Assembly (NCBI GenBank): GCA_903907885.1
Contig: CAIVPY010000335.1
Location: 1-5,184, forward strand
Origin: an uncultured Bacteroidota bacterium
GTDB taxonomy: Bacteria; Bacteroidota; Bacteroidia; UKL13-3
Direction: 5' to 3'
Length of the DNA stretch: 5,184 bases
This document shows, in pieces, positions 1 to 5,184 of this stretch. Within the stretch, counting starts at the first letter, position 1. Every line of letters begins with the position of its first letter. The notes under the pieces were generated by a model. It saw only the letters and a list, made by a program, of their open reading frames with translations. It did not search any database and was not told where the DNA came from. The position numbers and the translations under genes are program-made.

Positions 1-2941
1 CATTCAAAAATTTTCTGCTACAGCACAGCAGACCTTCCCTGTTAATGGTCCTCATGATGAAAATCCAAATTATTATGCACTCACAAATGCTACAGTTTTT
101 GTAGATGCCCAAACCAAAATTGTTAAGGCTACGCTTATTATTAAAGATGGTAAGGTTGAAAATGTAGGTGTTGGAATAAGTATTCCTATAGAAGCAAAAG
201 TTATTGACGTAAAGGGTCGTTTCATTTACCCATCTTTTATTGATTTATATAGCAATTATGGAATCAATTGGAAGAATGATTTACAAGCACGAGGCCAACA
301 ATTTATTTCAAATAAAAAGGGAGCCTATAATTGGAACGAGGCTATGCGCGCTGAATTAAATGCAGTCGATTATTTTAACTATGATGAAAAAAAGTCGAAG
401 CAATACCTTGAAGCCGGATTTGGTGCTACATTAAGCAGTGTGCAAGATGGCATTTGTCGTGGAAGTGCGGCTTTGGTTTTAGTTGGAAATGGCAGAGAAA
501 ATGAGTTATTGCTGAATGCAAGAGCTGCGGCTAGCATGAGTTTTAACAAAGGAACTTCTAGCCAAGATTATCCTGGATCAATGATGGGAACTATTGCGCT
601 TATCCGTCAAACTTATTATGATGCTAAATGGTATAAAACTCAGAGCAAAGAAAGCAATTTAAGCCTTGAGGCTTTCCAAGCTCTTCAATCATTGCCACAA
701 ATTTTTGAGGTTGAAAATAAACTTTCTGTATTGCGTGCATATAAAATTGCTATCGAATTTTCAAGCCAATACATCATTAAAGGTGCGGGTGACGAATACC
801 AAAGAATCAATGAAATTGCTGCTACCAAGTCGCCACTTATCATCCCAATAAACTTCCCAAAACCAAATGATGTGGATGACCCATTTGATGCTAATTATAT
901 TTCATTAGCAGACTTAAAACATTGGGAATTGGCTCCCACAAACCCTAAGCTTGTTAGTCAGGCAGGGATAGATTTTGCCTTAACTTCTTCTGGTTGTTCT
1001 GATGCCAATGAGTTTTTAAAAAACCTACGTAAAGCGATTACTTATGGCTTATCTGAACAAGCTGCATTGAAAGCTTTGACTGAAACGCCTGCTAGATTGA
1101 TAAAGGCAAATCAATTAGGTTCTCTGAAGAAAGGAATGCTGGCTAACTTTTTCATAAGCACTAAAAATATTTTTGATAAAGAAGCCATCATTACAGAAAA
1201 CTGGGTTGCTGGAAAGAAACATAACATCAACGATCTTCCCGCCTTTGATGCTAGAGGCAAGTTTAAAATGGATTTAAAAGGCTATGAAAATTATAGTCTA
1301 AAGATAGATGGTGAAGCTAACAAGCCCCAAGTAAGTATTATTGGTAATGACACACTGAAGGGCACTTACCATAGCCAATTTAATCTAATTACCATTACTT
1401 TTAAAGAAAACAAGAAATCAGAAAACAATATTCGTTTGTCTGTTTGGCCTGAAAAAATTGAAGCCTATGGAGATTCTTTACAACAAGTGAAAACGCTTGT
1501 GGGACAAGCTCAGTTGACCGATGGTAGTTTTCAAAATTTCAAAGCTATTTGGTTAGAATCAAATAAGCAAAAAGATAAAAAGGCTGATAGTGTACCAAGC
1601 ATTTCTTTGGGCGATATAATCTATCCATTTACAGATTATGGAAGTAAAGAACTGGCCAAAGCGGAGACTATTATTTTTAAAAACGCTAGCGTTTGGACCA
1701 ATGAAAGTGAAGGGATTTTAACCGAAACCGATGTGGCCATTAGCAATGGAAAGATAGTTTCTATTGCTAAAAATCTTTCATTAAAAGATGCTAAAATAAT
1801 TGATGCAAAAGGCAAACACCTTACCAACGGTATTATTGATGAGCACTCGCATATTGCCATTTATAGAGGGGTGAATGAATGTACGCAAGCCTTGACAAGT
1901 GAGGTAAGAATAGGGGATGTGATTAATTGCGATGATATTAATATTTATCGTCAATTGTCGGGTGGCGTTACCTCTGCACAATTACTGCATGGTAGCTGCA
2001 ACCCTGTTGGTGGACAAAGTGCTTTGATTAAACTGCGTTGGGGACTTGCTCCTGAAAAGATGAAAATTGAGCAAGCAGATGGCTTTATTAAATTTGCTTT
2101 AGGAGAAAACGTAAAACAATCAAACACGAGCGACCACAACACCTCTCGCTATCCTCAAACACGCATGGGTGTTGAGCAGGTTTACTTTGATGCTTTTATT
2201 AGGGCCAAAGAATATGAAGCCAAAATGAAAGCAAATCCTGCATTGACTAGAAAAGATTTGGAACTAGATGCCTTGGTTGAAATATTAAACAAAAAGCGTT
2301 TTATAACTTGCCATAGTTATGTGCAAAGCGAAATCAATATGCTGATGCATGTGGCAGATAGCATGGGTTTCAAAGTGAATACTTTCACCCATATCCTTGA
2401 GGGTTATAAAGTGGCTGATAAAATGAAAGCCCATGGTGTATGTGCTTCTACCTTTGCTGATTGGTGGGCCTATAAATATGAAGTGATAGAAGCCATTCCT
2501 TATAATGCAGCTATCATGACCAAAGAAGGCATAACCGTTGCTATAAACAGCGATGATGCTGAAATGGGTCGTAGGTTAAACCAAGAAGCAGCTAAGACCA
2601 TTAAGTATGGAAACATAAGTGAAGTTGAAGCTTGGAAAATGGTTACTCTAAATCCTGCTAAAATGTTGCATTTAGATAATAGATTAGGTAGTATAAAAGT
2701 TGGAAAAGACGCAGACCTTGTCCTTTGGACAGATAATCCTTTGAGCATTTATGCAAAGCCTGCTTACACCTTTGTGGATGGTATCTGTTATTTTAGCTTG
2801 GAGAAAGACGAAATATTAAGAACCCAAATTAAGAAAGAACGTCAACGCATCATCAATAAAATGATGGCAGCCAAACAAGCAGGTGAAAAAACCGAAAAGA
2901 AAATCAGTGCCATTGATGTTGATTACCACTGCGAGGACTAA
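1..2941 (+). CDS. Secreted-type tandem amidohydrolase, imidazolonepropionase-like (5'-partial)
   Basis: The reading frame is open from base 2 (base 1 ends a split codon) to TAA at 2939-2941, giving 979 visible residues. The ATG at 344 is internal: the upstream frame encodes conserved-looking sequence (FSATAQQTFPVNG, then a beta-domain start TNATVFVDAQTK). FSATAQ resembles the end of a signal peptide, so only a short N-terminus is probably missing. Two amidohydrolase modules lie in tandem. Module 1 (about residues 25-430) has IDLYSN where HxH is expected (Y83, N85), I283 at the third-His position and S330 at the Asp position, so it looks catalytically dead. A beta-rich linker follows (about 430-555). 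Module 2 (about 555-955) keeps the ligands: H615 and H617 (DEHSHI), H771 (ITCHSY), H797 (FTHILEG) and D851 (INSDDAE), then the typical LGSIKVGKDADLVLW ending. The family hydrolyses C-N bonds in cyclic amides or peptides using a metal; the substrate here cannot be inferred. The location is probably periplasmic. The tail is Lys-rich and ends YHCED. No frameshift was seen. Confidence 0.92.
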   Translation, partial: IQKFSATAQQTFPVNGPHDENPNYYALTNATVFVDAQTKIVKATLIIKDGKVENVGVGISIPIEAKVIDVKGRFIYPSFIDLYSNYGINWKNDLQARGQQFISNKKGAYNWNEAMRAELNAVDYFNYDEKKSKQYLEAGFGATLSSVQDGICRGSAALVLVGNGRENELLLNARAAASMSFNKGTSSQDYPGSMMGTIALIRQTYYDAKWYKTQSKESNLSLEAFQALQSLPQIFEVENKLSVLRAYKIAIEFSSQYIIKGAGDEYQRINEIAATKSPLIIPINFPKPNDVDDPFDANYISLADLKHWELAPTNPKLVSQAGIDFALTSSGCSDANEFLKNLRKAITYGLSEQAALKALTETPARLIKANQLGSLKKGMLANFFISTKNIFDKEAIITENWVAGKKHNINDLPAFDARGKFKMDLKGYENYSLKIDGEANKPQVSIIGNDTLKGTYHSQFNLITITFKENKKSENNIRLSVWPEKIEAYGDSLQQVKTLVGQAQLTDGSFQNFKAIWLESNKQKDKKADSVPSISLGDIIYPFTDYGSKELAKAETIIFKNASVWTNESEGILTETDVAISNGKIVSIAKNLSLKDAKIIDAKGKHLTNGIIDEHSHIAIYRGVNECTQALTSEVRIGDVINCDDINIYRQLSGGVTSAQLLHGSCNPVGGQSALIKLRWGLAPEKMKIEQADGFIKFALGENVKQSNTSDHNTSRYPQTRMGVEQVYFDAFIRAKEYEAKMKANPALTRKDLELDALVEILNKKRFITCHSYVQSEINMLMHVADSMGFKVNTFTHILEGYKVADKMKAHGVCASTFADWWAYKYEVIEAIPYNAAIMTKEGITVAINSDDAEMGRRLNQEAAKTIKYGNISEVEAWKMVTLNPAKMLHLDNRLGSIKVGKDADLVLWTDNPLSIYAKPAYTFVDGICYFSLEKDEILRTQIKKERQRIINKMMAAKQAGEKTEKKISAIDVDYHCED

Positions 2942-2991
2942 TTATATTTTATGTCAGTAGAATAAGTTGACTAATTTAGTAGCATGGTTGA

Positions 2992-3015
2992 AGAGTAATA
3001 ATATTTACAAACTCT
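2992..3015 (+). terminator. Weak candidate terminator after the amidohydrolase gene
   Basis: AGAGT (2992-2996) can pair with ACTCT (3011-3015) around a 14-base AT-rich loop, and CTTTTC follows. The stem is only 5 bp and the T run is short, so this is a poor intrinsic terminator. It is the best one visible in the ~145 bases after the stop codon. A second 4-bp pairing (AGCC 3036-3039 with GGCT 3051-3054) is weaker. Nothing else is seen in 2942-3088: no ORF of useful length and no tRNA-like fold. Confidence 0.2.
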
Positions 3016-3120
3016 CTTTTCATTTATCAATCTTTAGCCCCTTTGCTTTTGGCTTGGTGACCGACTAATGATAGTTTTATGAGCCTTTACGAATGATGCG
3101 TAAACATTCACGGACGATGC

Positions 3121-3189
3121 TTGAACATTGGCCCATTATTCCTAAACATTCAAAAATAGTGTGTGAATAGCAACGAACGGTGCGTTAAC
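3121..3189. repeat. Higher-order direct repeat, copy A
   Basis: This 69-base segment inside the tandem array is repeated 105 bases downstream at 3226-3293. By-eye alignment shows about 9 substitutions plus one single-base gap. The two copies share blocks such as ttgaacattgg, caaaaatagtg and gtgaatag. It spans about three to four ~21-base units, so a multi-unit block seems to have been duplicated after the basic unit had already diverged. Confidence 0.75.
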
Positions 3190-3225
3190 ATTAATCTGTC
3201 ATTCAGTAGAAGTGGTCCAAGGTTC

Positions 3226-3293
3226 TTGAACATTGGTCTATCATTCCTTAACAATCAAAAATAGTGCGTGAATAGTAACGGACGATGCGTAAC
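3226..3293. repeat. Higher-order direct repeat, copy B
   Basis: This is the second copy of the 69-base block (first copy at 3121-3189), 68 bases long because one T is missing near its end (tgcgtaac here, tgcgttaac in copy A). Overall identity is roughly 85 percent counted by hand. It is followed by two further single units (from 3299 and 3320) that have no counterpart after copy A. Confidence 0.75.
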
Positions 3294-3347
3294 TTGTAAG
3301 GAACAGTGCGCAAATGCTAACGAATGGCATGTAAATATTGGCGAAAC

Positions 3348-3359
3348 GAGCGGACGCTC
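3348..3359 (-). terminator. Short GC-rich inverted repeat after the lipoprotein gene
   Basis: GAGCG and CGCTC flank two bases, making a 5-bp dyad 15 bases beyond the lipoprotein stop codon (read on the minus strand). It is followed on that strand by GTTTCG rather than a T run, and a 2-base loop would have to open to four. It could help terminate the lipoprotein transcript, or it may only be a variant array unit. Confidence 0.2.
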
Positions 3360-3374
3360 ACATTAATCATTAGG

Positions 3375-3959
3375 TTATTTGAAGTTAATGGTCTGTTTAT
3401 ATATTTCTTGACACAAACTTTTTATTCCATCCTTTAATAAATCTGGTGTTTCGCGCCTTTTAAAAGATGACTTTTCACTATATACAATACCCTCCAAAAC
3501 ACCTTTCTTTTGACCATCTAAATATAATATTGCTTGATAACTTATTTTTGATTCTAATTCATATGATGTAGATGAATTTGCATGCCCGTTGGTAACTGTA
3601 ATGCTAGTTGTTGATGATTTTTTATTCCAATCTGGATTAACTTTTAGTAAAGCCAAACTTATTCCTTTTTGGCTATATTTATAATCAACACTCACCCCTT
3701 TGTAGGTAGTTTTAAAAGTGTTAATACAAGCATCTGAAATAGTTTGACGAAAATTAATAACCTTCATTTTTGCCAAGCCTGCAGATTTAATAACAAAAGA
3801 ATCCAATATTGTTTGGTCGATAACAACAGTTAAATTTTGTTCAGATTCTATTTGATAAGCTCTAATATCTGGATTTGTAACAAAATAACCAACTGGAGGC
3901 AGTTTGCACCCTAAAATCGTGAAGATAAATAAACAAGAAAGCAGTTTATACTTTGTCAT
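3375..3959 (-). CDS. Small lipoprotein of unknown function
   Basis: The protein has 194 residues. It starts with a short positively charged N-terminus (MTKYK), a hydrophobic stretch (LLSCLFIFTIL) and a lipobox ILGC with Cys18, so signal peptidase II processing and lipid anchoring are expected. After the Cys come alternating beta-like stretches and helices: LTVVIDQTILDSF (about 43-55), a segment around residues 66-83 (INFRQTISDACINTF), a Ser/Thr/Asn-rich loop (about 113-131) and a strand pair around LESKISYQAILYLDGQKKG. It ends in an amphipathic helix (LLKDGIKSLCQEIYKQ). This order loosely recalls small alpha/beta envelope lipoproteins such as YajG or ABC-transporter auxiliary lipoproteins; that is a pattern impression, not a family assignment. 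The start is the only Met before the signal sequence and sits about 45 bp below a good promoter. It seems to be a single-gene unit, convergent with the amidohydrolase gene. Confidence 0.8.
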   Translation of the reverse strand: MTKYKLLSCLFIFTILGCKLPPVGYFVTNPDIRAYQIESEQNLTVVIDQTILDSFVIKSAGLAKMKVINFRQTISDACINTFKTTYKGVSVDYKYSQKGISLALLKVNPDWNKKSSTTSITVTNGHANSSTSYELESKISYQAILYLDGQKKGVLEGIVYSEKSSFKRRETPDLLKDGIKSLCQEIYKQTINFK

Positions 3960-4004
3960 AATAACTTACAGTGTTTTAAATATTTGATAAAAACAATCAA
4001 TCAT

Positions 4005-4036
4005 CAAAAATATTTAGTTCTATCCAATTTTACAAA
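4005..4036 (-). promoter_or_regulatory. Bacteroidota-type promoter for the lipoprotein gene
   Basis: On the minus strand TTTG (4036-4033) is followed after 20 bases by TATTTTTG (4012-4005), an exact match to TAnnTTTG. This fits the -33/-7 pattern of the Bacteroidota primary sigma factor. Transcription would begin near 4000, giving a leader of about 40 bases before the ATG at 3959. The -33 element lies in one arm of the hairpin at 4024-4040. Confidence 0.5.
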
Positions 4037-4040
4037 TTGG
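4024..4040. repeat. Perfect 7-bp inverted repeat with 3-base loop
   Basis: CCAATTT (4024-4030) and AAATTGG (4034-4040) flank TAC. On the minus strand it lies 45-61 bases beyond the rsfS stop codon and could help end that transcript, but the nearest T run is about 11 bases further on, so it is not a classic terminator. Because it overlaps the -33 element of the lipoprotein promoter it could also be an operator. Confidence 0.35.
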
Positions 4041-4084
4041 CCTATGGCAGCTTCTAGCAAAACATCACCGACCATTCAAGTTTT

Positions 4085-4681
4085 CTATTTCCCTTTAAAA
4101 GGCACATCCACCGCATCACCCCATAGTTCTTCCAAACCGTAGAATTCGCGCAGGTCTTCTTTAAAAACATGGGCTACCACATCAATATAATCCAACAATA
4201 TCCACTCGCAATTCTCGTAACCTTCGGTATGCCAAGGCCACTCGTTAATGCTTTTTTGCACAAAGTCTTCTGCCGAATCTGCAATGGCCTCTACTTGCTT
4301 ATCGCTAGCTGCATGGCTTATTACAAAATAATCAGCTGAAGCTGTAGGAATGGCACGCATATCCAAAATCTTAATGTTTTCTGCTTTCTTTTCGTACATT
4401 CCTTGGGCTACCAATAGCGCCAATGTCATGCCATCTTCCATCACCGAAATTCGTTTGGCAGGGCGTTTTTTAGCGGCAGGTTTTACTACTTCGTCTATAT
4501 CTTTTGGAATGCTTACTTTTTTTGCTGCGGTTTTTTTAACGGCAGTTTTCTTTGCTGCTGTTTTCTTTACGGCTACCTTTTTAGGTGCTGCTGTTTTTGT
4601 AGCTGTCTTCTTTGCTGCAGTAGTTGCTTTCTTAGCAGCTACTTTTTTTACTGCTGTTTTCTTAGCTGGTGTTTTTGCCAT
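4085..4681 (-). CDS. rsfS: Ribosome silencing factor RsfS with H1-like N-terminal extension
   Basis: The protein has 198 residues. The conserved RsfS (Iojap/DUF143) domain covers about 79-195: ENIKILDM, ADYFVISHAASDKQVEAIAD (117-136), TEGYENCEWILLDYIDVVAHVF (152-173) and REFYGLEELWGDA (178-190). RsfS binds large-subunit protein uL14 and blocks joining with the 30S subunit, lowering translation in starvation or stationary phase. The domain normally makes up almost the whole protein (roughly 105-135 residues). Here it is preceded by a basic low-complexity tail: the first 60 residues hold 21 Lys, 17 Ala and 10 Thr and no acidic residue, in KKTAAKK/KKTAVKK repeats. A short linker and a second basic patch (KKRPAKR, 71-77) follow. 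The ATG at 4681 is chosen because the tail is continuous in frame. An internal start at Met81 would give a shorter, domain-only protein. It is divergent from birA with a 56-bp gap. Confidence 0.95.
   Translation of the reverse strand: MAKTPAKKTAVKKVAAKKATTAAKKTATKTAAPKKVAVKKTAAKKTAVKKTAAKKVSIPKDIDEVVKPAAKKRPAKRISVMEDGMTLALLVAQGMYEKKAENIKILDMRAIPTASADYFVISHAASDKQVEAIADSAEDFVQKSINEWPWHTEGYENCEWILLDYIDVVAHVFKEDLREFYGLEELWGDAVDVPFKGK
4517..4678 (-). repeat. Low-complexity coding repeat: Lys/Ala/Thr tail of RsfS
   Basis: Codons 2-55 of rsfS encode imperfect copies of a 5-7 residue unit based on AAKKTA and AVKKTA. The DNA is accordingly rich in alternating Lys and Ala codons with irregular third bases, so the repeat is not an exact recent expansion. 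Similar tails occur in histone-H1-like bacterial proteins and in AlgP, where they bind nucleic acid without sequence specificity. Confidence 0.85.
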
Positions 4682-4701
4682 GCTTTTGTTTAATATATTT
4701 G
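4674..4701 (+). promoter_or_regulatory. Candidate Bacteroidota-type promoter for birA
   Basis: TTTG (4674-4677) is followed after 16 bases by TATATTTG (4694-4701), which matches TAnnTTTG exactly; the spacer is slightly short. Transcription would start near 4706, about 30 bases before the proposed TTG start. The upstream element lies within the first codons of rsfS, so birA and rsfS transcription would overlap at their 5' ends. No equally good site was found for rsfS on the other strand. Confidence 0.4.
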
Positions 4702-4737
4702 GCGCAAAATAAACTATAAAAGTCTTAATCCATTATT

Positions 4738-5184
4738 TTGTCTGATAATCATTTTTTTCATCTGCATTTTAACGAAATAAGTTCTACCAACGACTTAGCC
4801 AAAAAACTATGGTCAGATGCTAAAATAAAGGCGAATACTATTGTGTCAGCATCTTACCAAAACCAAGGCAAAGGGCAACAAAACAAGGTGTGGGAAAGTG
4901 AGGCCGACAAGAACCTATTGTTCACCATGGTGGTATCTCCCGATCTTTTAAAAATTGAAGAACAGGTATTTCTCAATATGGCTGTAAGCCTTGCTGTGTA
5001 TGATTATTTTACTAACAAAAACATTAGCGAGTGCTTTATTAAGTGGCCAAACGACATCATGGTGAGTCATAAAAAAGTATCTGGCATTTTGATAGAAAAT
5101 AGCATTTCGCAGAGCCAGATAAAAGTGGCTTTTATAGGCATTGGCATTAATATCAATCAAATAATTTTTTATAATTCGCATGCC
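4738..5184 (+). CDS. birA: Biotin-[acetyl-CoA-carboxylase] ligase, short form (3'-partial)
   Basis: The 149 visible codons run off the right edge. The enzyme makes biotinyl-5'-AMP and transfers biotin to a lysine of carboxylase carrier proteins. Motifs counted from TTG 4738: SSTND (15-19), the nucleotide/biotin loop QGKGQQNKVWESE (43-55) ending at W52, the helix NMAVSLAVYDYF (80-91), KWPNDIM (102-108, with the lysine expected to contact biotin), KKVSGILIE (112-120) and GIGININQ (134-141). SSTND lies near the N-terminus, leaving no room for a DNA-binding HTH, so this is the monofunctional type and not a repressor. The frame has no ATG between the stop at 4726-4728 and SSTND. Possible starts are ATT 4732, ATT 4735 and TTG 4738; TTG is the commonest alternative. 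The loop lacks the usual final Gly of GRGxxG. It is divergent from rsfS. Confidence 0.93.
   Translation, partial: MSDNHFFHLHFNEISSTNDLAKKLWSDAKIKANTIVSASYQNQGKGQQNKVWESEADKNLLFTMVVSPDLLKIEEQVFLNMAVSLAVYDYFTNKNISECFIKWPNDIMVSHKKVSGILIENSISQSQIKVAFIGIGININQIIFYNSHA

Larger units (their letters stand above)
3089..3365. repeat. Degenerate tandem array, ~21-base period, about 13 units
   Basis: Aligned by eye, this stretch divides into units starting near 3089, 3110, 3132, 3154, 3173, 3195, 3216, 3237, 3259, 3278, 3299, 3320 and 3342, each 19-24 bases long (mean about 21). The best units read roughly ACGRAYGATGCG followed by TRAACATT; examples are acgaatgatgcgtaaacatt at 3089 and acgaacggtgcgttaacatt at 3173. 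Other units (3132, 3154, 3237, 3259) are more diverged. The first unit is bounded by an inverted GAATG/CATTC pair (3091-3095, 3105-3109). Every frame examined contains stops, so it is not a coding repeat. There are no unique spacers, so it is not CRISPR. It fills the gap between two convergent genes. I do not recognise the family. A mean period near two helical turns could suit protein binding on one face of the helix, but this is inference. Confidence 0.7.
4004..4075 (-). other. Doubtful 23-codon ORF between rsfS and the lipoprotein gene
   Basis: An ATG (4073-4075) opens 23 codons ending in TGA (4004-4006), with peptide beginning MVGDVLLEAAIGQFVKL. It lies in the same frame as rsfS, separated from its end by TAG and then TGA. 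Codon content looks protein-like, but the length is within chance, and its 3' part coincides with the lipoprotein promoter and a hairpin. It could be a decayed gene tail, a leader peptide or noise. I do not recognise the peptide. Confidence 0.15.

Noticed and set aside
344..346. ATG at 344 as the amidohydrolase start
   Set aside because: The frame is open to the left edge, and the 114 upstream codons encode the expected first beta-domain, so the ATG is internal.
666..851. + strand ORF of 61 codons
   Set aside because: It is an out-of-frame shadow inside the amidohydrolase gene.
1636..2748. Several - strand ORFs of 63-82 codons
   Set aside because: All lie antisense to the amidohydrolase C-terminal module, whose motifs are intact, and none has recognisable features.
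3089..3365. CRISPR array
   Set aside because: Units are contiguous and diverged, with no constant repeat, no unique spacers and no cas genes.
4517..4681. Separate histone-H1-like gene upstream of rsfS
   Set aside because: The tail is continuous in frame with the RsfS domain with no stop between, so it is one protein unless Met81 is also used as a start.
4350..4712. + strand ORF of 120 codons with a Phe/Ala/Val-rich, membrane-like sequence
   Set aside because: It is the antisense of the rsfS Lys/Ala tail: reversed Lys and Ala codons give Phe, Ala and Val. It is not a real membrane protein.
4948..5181. - strand ORF of 77 codons at the right edge
   Set aside because: It lies antisense to well-supported birA motifs and shows no family features.

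Overview
The window looks like a piece of a low-G+C Bacteroidota chromosome. Three things suggest this. There is a ~980-residue secreted-type double amidohydrolase beginning QTFPVNG and ending YHCED, a form I associate with that phylum. Promoter-like sites fit the Bacteroidota pattern (TTTG, then TAnnTTTG). No clear Shine-Dalgarno sites precede the starts, and birA and rsfS are arranged head to head. The genus cannot be named from sequence alone.

Layout, left to right. (1) Positions 1-2941, + strand: the amidohydrolase gene, open at the left edge and lacking probably only its signal-peptide start. Its N-terminal half has lost the metal ligands and its C-terminal half keeps them. (2) Positions 2942-3374: a gene-free gap between convergent genes. 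The first ~145 bases hold only weak inverted repeats. The rest (about 3089-3365) is a degenerate tandem array of about 13 units with a ~21-base period, which contains a larger internal duplication. (3) Positions 3375-3959, - strand: a small lipoprotein of unknown function with its own well-formed promoter. (4) Positions 3960-4084: spacer with that promoter, a perfect 7-bp hairpin and a doubtful 23-codon ORF. (5) Positions 4085-4681, - strand: rsfS, the ribosome silencing factor, with an unusual ~75-residue lysine/alanine-rich, histone-H1-like N-terminal extension. (6) From 4738 to the right edge, + strand: the first 149 codons of a short-type biotin-protein ligase (birA) with no ATG available, so a TTG (or ATT) start is likely. 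Its probable promoter overlaps the beginning of rsfS.

The genes do not form one pathway. rsfS and birA are a divergent housekeeping pair 56 bp apart (ribosome dormancy; biotinylation of carboxylase carrier proteins). The lipoprotein and amidohydrolase are cell-envelope or exported proteins. The two observations most worth following are the ~21-bp repeat array between the convergent genes and the H1-like tail on RsfS. I see no phage, transposase, CRISPR, toxin-antitoxin or defence genes.
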